Positions 26,518-33,872 of a stretch of 64,000 bases of DNA are shown piece after piece; the first letter of the stretch is position 1, and every line of letters starts with the position of its first letter. Both the position numbers and the translations under genes were made by a program. The notes beneath the pieces were generated by a model that did not search any database, had not been told where the DNA came from, and was given only the letters and a program-made list of their open reading frames with translations. Source of the DNA: CBDDCX01 sp965226925 (GTDB lineage: Bacteria; Gemmatimonadota; Gemmatimonadetes; Longimicrobiales; Gaopeijiaceae); the NCBI GenBank assembly GCA_965226925.1, contig CBDDEN010000011.1, forward strand, positions 1,302,001 to 1,366,000, written 5' to 3'.

Positions 26518-27636
26518 CTATCCGCTACCGTCCTCGTTATCCGCGTTCAGCCGCAAGCCCGTCACGCCGTCAAAGAGGTGGAGCCGTTCGCCCCGAAGCG
26601 AGAAGCGGATCGTCTCACCGGCGTCGATCGGAGTGTCTCCAGGCGCGCGCGCGATCAACGGAGTACCGTCGGCGTCCAACCTGACGATGCTCTCATGGCC
26701 CGTTCTCTCGACGACCCTCACGTTCGCCGAATGCTCCCCACTCCCCAGGAGAATATCCTCCGGTCGGATGCCGAGCGAGACCGGTCCCGGCGCGACCGAC
26801 TGATCGAGCAGCCCGGGCGCCAGGGCGACGTCGAGCGCGCCGCACCGAACCCGCATCCGCCCGTCCCCATCGTCGCCCCCGTCGCCGTCCAGGGCCGTCA
26901 GCTCACCGGAAACCAGTGACATGGCCGGAGAGCCGATGAACCCGGCGACGAACACGTTGGCCGGACGGTGGAAGATATCCGCTGGCGTGGCGAACTGCTG
27001 GAGCACCCCCGCGTTCATAACGGCGATCCGGGTCGACATGGTCATCGCTTCGAGCTGGTCGTGCGTGACGTAGATCATCGTGCGCCCGATGCGTCGATGC
27101 AGCTCGATGAGCTCGGCACGCATGTGCGCCCGAAGCCGCGCATCGAGGTTGGACAACGGCTCGTCCAGCAGGAACACCTCCGGCTCCCGCACCATCGCGC
27201 GGCCGAGTGCCACACGTTGCTGCTGTCCACCCGACAGCTGCCGCGGTTTGCGGTCCAGCAGTGTCTCCAACTCCAACAGACGGGCAGTGGCCTGGACTCG
27301 CTCGGAGCGCTCGGGCTCACGAACGCCGCGTTTCTTCAACGGATAGGCCAGGTTCTTCCCGACCGTCATGTGCGGATAGAGCGCATAGGACTGAAAGACC
27401 ATCGCGATATCGCGCTGGGAGGGCGGGACCCCGTTCACGTAGCGATCGCCGATTCGGATGGTCCCCCCGGTGGGCTCTTCCAGACCCGCCAGCATCCTGA
27501 GCGTCGTGGTCTTGCCGCAGCCCGAGGGCCCGAGCACGCTGACGAACTCGCCCTCGGCGATGGTGAGATCGAGGGCGTCGACGGCGATCGTGGAACCGAA
27601 CGCTTTGCGGACCTTCTCGAAGACGACGTCAGCCAC
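26518..27636 (-). CDS. Carbohydrate ABC transporter ATP-binding protein (UgpC/MalK-like)
   Basis: A 372-residue ATPase with Walker A GPSGCGKTT, MVFQSYALYPHMTV, LSGGQQQRVALGRAM, Walker B VFLLDEPLSNLD, HDQLEAM and the long C-terminal regulatory/TOBE part of MalK-type proteins (LGIRPEDILLG, RLHLFDGVTGL). It serves the two permeases and the binding protein encoded upstream. Its C-terminal end is the template for two orphan vestiges at 7155 and 11741, which suggests related loci once existed elsewhere in this genome. Confidence 0.92.
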   Translation of the reverse strand: MADVVFEKVRKAFGSTIAVDALDLTIAEGEFVSVLGPSGCGKTTTLRMLAGLEEPTGGTIRIGDRYVNGVPPSQRDIAMVFQSYALYPHMTVGKNLAYPLKKRGVREPERSERVQATARLLELETLLDRKPRQLSGGQQQRVALGRAMVREPEVFLLDEPLSNLDARLRAHMRAELIELHRRIGRTMIYVTHDQLEAMTMSTRIAVMNAGVLQQFATPADIFHRPANVFVAGFIGSPAMSLVSGELTALDGDGGDDGDGRMRVRCGALDVALAPGLLDQSVAPGPVSLGIRPEDILLGSGEHSANVRVVERTGHESIVRLDADGTPLIARAPGDTPIDAGETIRFSLRGERLHLFDGVTGLRLNADNEDGSG

Positions 27637-27639
27637 TCG

Positions 27640-28473
27640 TCAGCCCTTCACGGCGCCGGTGCCGAATCCCTTGGTGAGCGTGCCCTGCAGGAACGTGAAG
27701 ATGACGATGAGCGGCAGGCTCATCATGACGGAGGCGGCCATCAGCAGGGACCAGTCGATGTTGAACGCCGTGATCAGCATGTTCATCGTCCCCGCGGTCA
27801 GCGGACGCACGCTGTCGGAGTTCACGAGCACCAGCGCGAAGAGATACTCGTTCCAACAGAGGATGAACGTGAACAGCGCCGTCGAGACGACGCCCGGCAG
27901 GGCCTGCGGGAGGATCACGTCGAAGAAGGCCCCCATACGGCCTGCGCCGTCGACCAACGCCGCGGACTCTAGATCCTCGGGGATGCCCGACATGAAGGAG
28001 CGCAGCAACCAGAGGGCATACGGCAGCGCGAACGTGGTGTAAGCGATCACCAGGCTCGCGAGCGTGTTGGCCAGTCCCAGCTTCACCATCATCAAGTACA
28101 GCGGGATGATCAGCACCACGGAGGGCATCAGGTAGGTGAACAGGACGAGCGTCGCGAGGGTCTCGCGGCCGCGGTACTTGAAACGCACGAGGCTGTAAGC
28201 GCCCAGCGTGCCAAGCGAGACGACCACGAGGGTCGTCGTCACCGACAGGATCATCGAATTGCGGAAGTACTGGAGGAAGGGGGTCTCGGTCAGCAGCCGC
28301 CAGTAGTGTTCGAAGGTGATGGTCTCGGGCGCCAGAGTAGGCGGAATGCTGAAGAGCTCGGCCTGTGGTTTGACCGAGGTGACGATCATCCAGATCAACG
28401 GGAAGACGACCGCGAGCACGATCGTCCAGGCGACGACGCTCCAGATCACCTTGGCCCGTGCCGCGTGCATCAC
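27640..28473 (-). CDS. Carbohydrate ABC transporter permease (MalG/UgpE-like)
   Basis: A 277-residue inner-membrane permease with six helices and the EAA loop ESAALVDGAGRMGAFFDVILPQALPG near residue 170. It starts with a cytosolic MMHAARAKVIWSVVAWTIVL. The start overlaps the end of the partner permease by four bases, and the ATPase follows after three bases, so the operon is tight. The substrate is not readable, but the MalG-type fold points to a sugar or polyol, or to compounds taken by related systems. Confidence 0.9.
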   Translation of the reverse strand: MMHAARAKVIWSVVAWTIVLAVVFPLIWMIVTSVKPQAELFSIPPTLAPETITFEHYWRLLTETPFLQYFRNSMILSVTTTLVVVSLGTLGAYSLVRFKYRGRETLATLVLFTYLMPSVVLIIPLYLMMVKLGLANTLASLVIAYTTFALPYALWLLRSFMSGIPEDLESAALVDGAGRMGAFFDVILPQALPGVVSTALFTFILCWNEYLFALVLVNSDSVRPLTAGTMNMLITAFNIDWSLLMAASVMMSLPLIVIFTFLQGTLTKGFGTGAVKG

Positions 28474-29401
28474 CCCTCCTCGAGCCGGTTGGTCTGCCTA
28501 AGGTAGAGCAGCGTAAACCCGAGCAGCACCAGCATCATGGCTACGGCATAGGTAGACGCCATCCCCATGCGGTTCAGCCGGAACGCTTCCTCATAGACGA
28601 GGAGCGACAGCGTCTGGGTCGCCTGCCGAACCGGCTGACCGGTCCGCCACCGGTCATCAGGTAGATCAAGTCGAACTCCTTGAAGTCCCAGATCGCGCGG
28701 AGAAGGACGACCACCACGAGCACGTCGCGGAGTTGCGGGAGCGTGATGTCGGTAAACCGCTGGAAGGGGCCAGCGCCATCGATGGTGGCCGCTTCGTACA
28801 GTTGCTCCGGAATGGACTGGAGGCGCGCCAACACGGCAATGACGACGAACGGGAAGTACTTCCAGGCTCCGACGAGGATGACCGAGATCATGGCGTTGGG
28901 CATCTGGCCCAGCCAATTGACGGGCGCGTCGATCAACCCCGCGATCAGCAGCACGTGGTTCAGGATCCCAGAGAGGTCGTTGAAGAGCCAGCGCCAGACG
29001 AGCACCGCCACGACCGTCGACAGGAAGTAGGGGAAGAGGATCAGGCTCCGGGCCAGCGACTGGAAGACGATGGATTGGTTGAGCAGGAGCGCCACCGCCA
29101 CGCCGCAGACGAGCTGCAGCATCAGCGTCCCCACCGTCCAGATCAGGGTGTTGAGGACCGCGCTCCAGAAGTCTCCGCTTGCGAGAAGTGCGCCGTAGTT
29201 GTCCACCCCCACCCAGTCCCCGGCCAGCGTCGGGGTGTAGATCGAGAAAAGGGACAGGTAGATCGCCGAGACGAGCGGATAGAGTATGACGGCGCAGAAC
29301 ACCAACACCGTCGGTGCGATGAGCACCGCGCCAATCATGGCGTAGCGCTTTTCGAGCGAGGGCGGGACGGCGGCGCTCGCAACAACCGTCGGAGGCGTCA
29401 T
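28470..29401 (-). pseudogene. Carbohydrate ABC transporter permease (MalF/UgpA-like), 8-base insertion
   Basis: From 29401 (MTPPTVVASAAVPPSLEKRY) the frame encodes five of the six helices and the EAA loop (YEAATIDGAGPFQRFTDITLPQL). At about 28637, after YLMTGGGP, the frame shifts. The last helix continues in another frame as RQATQTLSLLVYEEAFRLNR to NRLEEG, ending at 28470. Removing eight bases (CCGGTCAG), which look like an imperfect copy of the next eight, restores GGGPVRQATQTLS and about 307 residues. The transporter is probably impaired if the insertion is real. Confidence 0.8.
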
Positions 29402-29456
29402 CCGCTACTCCTTCGATGGCGGCTCGTGCCGCCCCTTCGGTCGGAGTGCATCAAGC

Positions 29457-30809
29457 TCAGGAGCGCATGATTTCTTCGAGGCGCCTCACGGTATTGCCGA
29501 CGGCGACCTGGGCATCCTCATCGTTCAAGACGACCCGCTGCACCATCTCGGCGATCGCGTTCGAGGCGATGATCTCGCCCGCCTTCGGATTCGGTTGATG
29601 GGCCGTCGTCTCGAATCCGAGGTTGTACCCCTGCGCTGCGGCGGTCGCCATGAGGTCGATCTCCTGCGGATACTTGTCGATGATCGGGTTGTCCCGGTAT
29701 GCCGGGTCCTCGGCGACGGTCTCGAGCACGGGCAGCACGTGTCCGGGGGCGGCATGCAGTTGGGGGATGTATCCCGCAGGATCGAAAAGGGACGCCGCGA
29801 AGAGCTTCGCCTCGGCCTTGTTCGAGGCGGCCGAGGGAATGCACACACAAGGGAAGTCGTTGTAGGTCCAAGCCGCTATGTCTCGCGACATCCGCGGATA
29901 GTGCGCGCAGGTAATCGAATCCGCGATCTGGGGGTTCTGAGCCGCGACGTTGGCCAGTACCCGGCCGGCATAGATCCCCGTGGCTGTGGCGCCGCTCACG
30001 AACGAAGTGAGCATCTCGCCCCAGGAATACCCGGTGGCACCCGGAGGGCAGAGCTCCAACATGGATCGGTAGAACTCGAGGGCATCGTAGGTCGCCTGCT
30101 GGGCCAGGGCGATCTCCAGATCGGGCGTGAAGACGGAGCCGCCGGCCCGATGGACGAAGCCGATGAAGGTCAGCGAGGTCGCCGAGTTCAAGCCATACGG
30201 AAGGGGGGCACCGTAGATGCCCCCGCCCTGCATCGCTCGACAGGCCACGCGTAGCTCGTCCCAGGTTTCGGGAATCGCCTGGATCTCCGCTCGTTCCATC
30301 AGGTCACGTCGAATCCACAGCATATCGGCTGCGGTATTTCCGATGGCGGTGCCGACGTATCGGCCGTCGGCGGCGCGGTAGACGTCGTTTGCCCCCGGGT
30401 AGAAGTCGTCCGCGCCGATCGCTTCGATGACGTCGTCGAACGGCTCGATCAGCCCATGCGCGTAGTAACCCTGGACGGCGAACGAAGGCATATGGGTAAT
30501 GAGGTGGGGCACCTCGCCTGATGCAAAGGCGGCGGCGAGCTGGGTCGAGTAACCCTCGTCCGACATGGCCTCGAAGACGACCTCTACACCGGGGTGCGCC
30601 GCTTCGAACAGGGCGATCTGCGCCCGATAGGCCGCCAACTGAGCGGGAGCCGCTTGGGTCGACCACCACCGGAGGGTGAGACCCCGAGCCCCGTTCGCGT
30701 CCGTCCCGCGGCACGCCCCGGCCACGGTTGCGACCCCGGCCGCTGCGAGATGCTTGAGCGCGTCACGCCGCGTAATGCTTCGACCCTCGATGCTTGGCCA
30801 ATCCGTCAT
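29457..30809 (-). CDS. Carbohydrate ABC transporter substrate-binding protein, Tat lipoprotein
   Basis: A 450-residue cluster-1 type binding protein. The N-terminus shows a twin-arginine motif (SITRRDALKHLAAAG) and a lipobox-like GAC at about residue 33, so it is probably exported folded and lipid-anchored. The body (LTLRWWSTQAAPAQLAAYRA, HPGVEVVFEAMSDEGYSTQLAAAFASG, PLPYGLNSATSLTFIGF) is typical of sugar receptors. It is the first gene of the importer operon and follows the flavin dehydrogenase genes on the same strand. Substrate unknown. Confidence 0.88.
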   Translation of the reverse strand: MTDWPSIEGRSITRRDALKHLAAAGVATVAGACRGTDANGARGLTLRWWSTQAAPAQLAAYRAQIALFEAAHPGVEVVFEAMSDEGYSTQLAAAFASGEVPHLITHMPSFAVQGYYAHGLIEPFDDVIEAIGADDFYPGANDVYRAADGRYVGTAIGNTAADMLWIRRDLMERAEIQAIPETWDELRVACRAMQGGGIYGAPLPYGLNSATSLTFIGFVHRAGGSVFTPDLEIALAQQATYDALEFYRSMLELCPPGATGYSWGEMLTSFVSGATATGIYAGRVLANVAAQNPQIADSITCAHYPRMSRDIAAWTYNDFPCVCIPSAASNKAEAKLFAASLFDPAGYIPQLHAAPGHVLPVLETVAEDPAYRDNPIIDKYPQEIDLMATAAAQGYNLGFETTAHQPNPKAGEIIASNAIAEMVQRVVLNDEDAQVAVGNTVRRLEEIMRS

Positions 30810-30830
30810 GGGCGATGCTGTCTCCCTGCG

Positions 30831-31991
30831 CTACCGGAACCGACTCGGCGAGAACGGCGCCAAGTCCTCCGCGGGTCGCCGGCCGAGCACCGCATCCGCG
30901 ACGAGCCGGGCCGAGAGCGGGCCAAGAGTGTAGCCAGCCTCCCCCGGAATCGCCAAGAACGCGCCGGGGGCGCCGTGAATCGGGCCGAGGATGCCGGGAC
31001 CGCCCGTCGGGGCTTTGACGCCCGCCCAGGTTCGGATGATCCGCAGCCTGCCGATTGCCGGTACGATGTGCTGCGCGAGCGAGGTGTTGCCGATGATGCT
31101 GGACAGTCGGACCGCAGCGTAGTCCTCAGAGGGGGACAGCTCCGCCGGCCAACCGCCCCCGATCACCACATGACCGCTCGAAAGCTGTTTGACCGTGATC
31201 ATGCGATCCGCGTGCTGGACCAGATGACCGATGAACGGATAAGTCGGCTCCGTGATGTTCATGTGCAACGGCTCGGCCTCCACCGGAAGAGTCAGGCCGA
31301 ACGGCTCCGCCAGAGACCGTGACCCGGCCCCCGCGGCGATGACGACGGTCGCCGCGCTGACCGTTCCGCGAGACGTGTCGAGCTTGAACCGCCCACCGTC
31401 ACGACTCATTCGATCGACCGGTGTCTCGCCGATGACGGTGACCCCGACCCTGCTAGCCCACCGCCGCAGAGCCGTGTTGGCCTTGAGCGGATCGAGCCGG
31501 CCCTCGTCGGCGCACAGCTCCGCGCCGACCACCGCCGGAGCGAGGTAGGGAGCGATCTGATCGAGCTCGGGCCGCTCTAGGATCTTCGCGTCGAGCCCCA
31601 GAGCCCGCTCGCGCTCGGCCTTCTTGGCCAGGAAGTCGAGCTGCTGCCGGCTCTCGGCGACCATCAGCCCCCCGGAGGCCTTGAGCCCGAAGTCGGGGTC
31701 CAGATAGCGCTGCAATTCGAGCCAGAACGCGACCGCCTTCGGGTAGAGGTGGAGGGTCGATTCCAGGGCCAGTACCTGATCGGGGTGCATGCGCATGAAC
31801 CGGCTCTGCATCTGCACGTGAAGGCTGCCGGCGTTGGTCGTCGTGCCCTCGGGGCGGCCGGCGTCGATGATGGCGACCTCGCGACCCTCTTCGGCGAGGA
31901 AACCGGCCACGCACAGGCCGACGATCCCGCCGCCCACCACGACCGTCTCGATGTCGCGCGGGAGTGGGTCGCTCGGGGTGGACGGGTGCAC
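30831..31991 (-). CDS. FAD-dependent oxidoreductase, DAO family (D-hydroxyproline/opine dehydrogenase beta-like)
   Basis: A 386-residue D-amino-acid-oxidase-type flavoprotein. The start is GTG 31991, whose first base is shared with the upstream stop (TAGTG). The dinucleotide fold VVVGGGIVGLCVAGFLAEEG is at about residues 18-37; later come GSLHVQMQSRFMR, GAGSRSLAEPFGL, and the C-terminal GEAGYTLGPLSARLVADAVLG. The adjacent gene encodes a 2Fe-2S plus NAD(P)/FAD protein. That pairing is characteristic of multi-subunit D-hydroxyproline, opine and nopaline dehydrogenases and of HcnABC. The ABC importer behind it likely brings in the substrate. Confidence 0.85.
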   Translation of the reverse strand: MHPSTPSDPLPRDIETVVVGGGIVGLCVAGFLAEEGREVAIIDAGRPEGTTTNAGSLHVQMQSRFMRMHPDQVLALESTLHLYPKAVAFWLELQRYLDPDFGLKASGGLMVAESRQQLDFLAKKAERERALGLDAKILERPELDQIAPYLAPAVVGAELCADEGRLDPLKANTALRRWASRVGVTVIGETPVDRMSRDGGRFKLDTSRGTVSAATVVIAAGAGSRSLAEPFGLTLPVEAEPLHMNITEPTYPFIGHLVQHADRMITVKQLSSGHVVIGGGWPAELSPSEDYAAVRLSSIIGNTSLAQHIVPAIGRLRIIRTWAGVKAPTGGPGILGPIHGAPGAFLAIPGEAGYTLGPLSARLVADAVLGRRPAEDLAPFSPSRFR

Positions 31992-33664
31992 TATGCCCCA
32001 GCCGGGTTCGCGAGATCCCCGACCGGAACCGGCTTGACCGGCACTCTCGGGGCGAACCCGGAATACTCGTCTCGCGTGCGGCCGGTACGCTCGGCCAAGA
32101 AGGTCTCGAGCGCGGGCCCGCAGTACCGCGCTTGGCAACTCCCCATCCCGAGTCGGGTCTGCTGCTTGATCTCACGCGGTGAGGTCGCTCCCTCGGCCAG
32201 CGTCGCCTCGACCTGGCCGTACGACACCTCCTCGCAGCGGCACATCACCGTGTCGCCGGTGGGCCGCGGCAGCAGAGACTCGTCCATTCGATACATCCGC
32301 CACAACGCCTTCTGAAAGCGGCGGTGGCGCGCGGCGTTCGCCTCGGCCGGCGCCTCCAGGCGAGCGGCCTCAGCCGGGAACGAGCGGCCCAGGGCTCGGG
32401 CGGCGGCGAACCCCGCGAGGGTCCCCTCGGCCAGCCCGACGCGCGCACCTCCGAGGGTCGTGCAGTCGCCGAGGGCCCAGACACCCGCCACGCTGGTCGC
32501 GCCCCGTGCGTCGCGCACCGTAACGAGCCGGCGCTGCTCGGGATCGAACGCGTGCGAACATCCGAGCGCCCGCAACAGCTCGTTCGAGGGATGGAACCCA
32601 TAGCCGAGACACACGACATCCGACTCGAAACAGGCGGCTTCGCGCCCGGCGATCGTGGCCCGTAGACCGCCCGAGTGGGGCACCACCGACGCCAGAACGG
32701 ATCCGTTCATCAGGCGCACACCGGCCCGGCGGCACCTCGAGAGATAGCGCACTCCGTCGGCCACGAGGCCGGGCGCATTAGCGAGCATGGTCGCGACCTC
32801 CTTCCCCCGGCGCACCCCCACGGCAGGCGCCGCCTCGACCACGGCCACGACATCGGCTCCTCCCGCGACGAGCTCCGCGGCGAGCTGAAGGTTGAGCGGC
32901 CCGTTGCCGGCGATCAGCACGCGTTTGCCGGGTAGGCGGCGAGCGGTGCGCCACAGGGTCTGGGCTGCCCCGGTCGTCATGACTCCCGGGAGGGTCCATC
33001 CGGGCACCGGCCAGCCTCGGTCGTATGCGCCGGTCGCGACGATCGCCTGATGCGGCTGCACGACAAAGCTGCTCCCAGCGATCGTCGCCGCGAACTCCAA
33101 CGGGGCGAAAGCTCCCCAGACCAACGCGTTCGACCGCACGGTCACGCCGGAACCGAGGACGTCGTCGATGAGGCGCCGGCCCTCGTGATGTTGCGCGTCG
33201 GCCGGGAAGACGTCTCCAGCGGAGCACTGCTTGAAGTACTGGCCACCCGGGGCCGATCCCTCGTCGAGCACGAGTACTTCCGCACCGGCGAGGCGTGCGG
33301 CATAGGCGGCGGCGAGCCCTCCCGGTCCCGCACCCACCACCAGCACCTCCGGGCGCTCGATGGGGATCTCCTCGATGGTGATCGGAGGACGCCCCGCCGC
33401 CGCGCCTGATGCGGGCGGGGCCCGCCCGCTCGCTTCACGCCTGACCTTCATGGGTCGGTCGACTTTCAGCGTGCAGGCGCGTTGGTTCGGCTGCCCGTCG
33501 ACTTCGACCAGCCAGTCCTGGCACACACCCATGCCGCAAAACACGCCGCGCTCGGCACCACGTTCGGTGGTGCGAAACGAACGGATACCGTGGGCTGTGA
33601 GCGTTGCCGCGAGACTCTCGCCGGGGCGCGCCTCGAGCGCCTCACCCTCGAACTCGATCTTCAG
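31991..33664 (-). CDS. Fused 2Fe-2S and FAD/NAD(P) oxidoreductase (opine/D-hydroxyproline dehydrogenase alpha-like)
   Basis: The N-terminal part is a 2Fe-2S domain (LKIEFEGEALEARPGESLAA, then GVFCGMGVCQDWLVEVDG). It is followed by a pyridine-nucleotide disulphide-type flavoprotein (VLVVGAGPGGLAAAYAARLA, PGGQYFKQC, VATGAYDRGWPVPGWTLPGV, LGDCTTLGGARVGL) and a C-terminal BFD-like domain with CRCEEV and GMGSCQARYC. In most relatives the ferredoxin part is a separate gamma subunit. In this frame only CTG codons precede the conserved start; CTG 33664 has AAGGAG eight bases upstream, so a CTG start is the best reading, giving 557 residues. ATG 33544 would lose half of the 2Fe-2S domain. Confidence 0.82.
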   Translation of the reverse strand: MKIEFEGEALEARPGESLAATLTAHGIRSFRTTERGAERGVFCGMGVCQDWLVEVDGQPNQRACTLKVDRPMKVRREASGRAPPASGAAAGRPPITIEEIPIERPEVLVVGAGPGGLAAAYAARLAGAEVLVLDEGSAPGGQYFKQCSAGDVFPADAQHHEGRRLIDDVLGSGVTVRSNALVWGAFAPLEFAATIAGSSFVVQPHQAIVATGAYDRGWPVPGWTLPGVMTTGAAQTLWRTARRLPGKRVLIAGNGPLNLQLAAELVAGGADVVAVVEAAPAVGVRRGKEVATMLANAPGLVADGVRYLSRCRRAGVRLMNGSVLASVVPHSGGLRATIAGREAACFESDVVCLGYGFHPSNELLRALGCSHAFDPEQRRLVTVRDARGATSVAGVWALGDCTTLGGARVGLAEGTLAGFAAARALGRSFPAEAARLEAPAEANAARHRRFQKALWRMYRMDESLLPRPTGDTVMCRCEEVSYGQVEATLAEGATSPREIKQQTRLGMGSCQARYCGPALETFLAERTGRTRDEYSGFAPRVPVKPVPVGDLANPAGA

Positions 33665-33787
33665 CGTCAGGTCTCCTTGCGCACGATGATGGCCGTCGGA
33701 AGATTCCTCAGGCCAAAGTCACCGTACGTCGGATGATCGGCAATGCAGCGCCAGGAGCTCGCCCATGTCTTCCCTGTCGGAACTGGA
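33655..33787. repeat. 133-bp direct repeat, left copy (divergent promoter duplicate)
   Basis: This segment recurs at 36623-36756 in the same orientation with about ten differences. It contains the first codons of the 2Fe-2S/FAD gene on the minus strand. On the plus strand it carries a ribosome-binding site and ATG matching the 5' end of the class III aminotransferase gene (AGGAGCTCGC.CATGTCTTCC). Here the aminotransferase start leads nowhere. It appears to be the original divergent intergenic region, duplicated when the kinase gene between the copies arrived. Confidence 0.85.
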
Positions 33788-33872
33788 GGGAACCGGTCGA
33801 AACGCAGATGCGGCCGGCCGTACCGGAAGAGGAAGGTGGACCTGTGCGTGCTTCGCTGTCCGTCCTGGTCAG

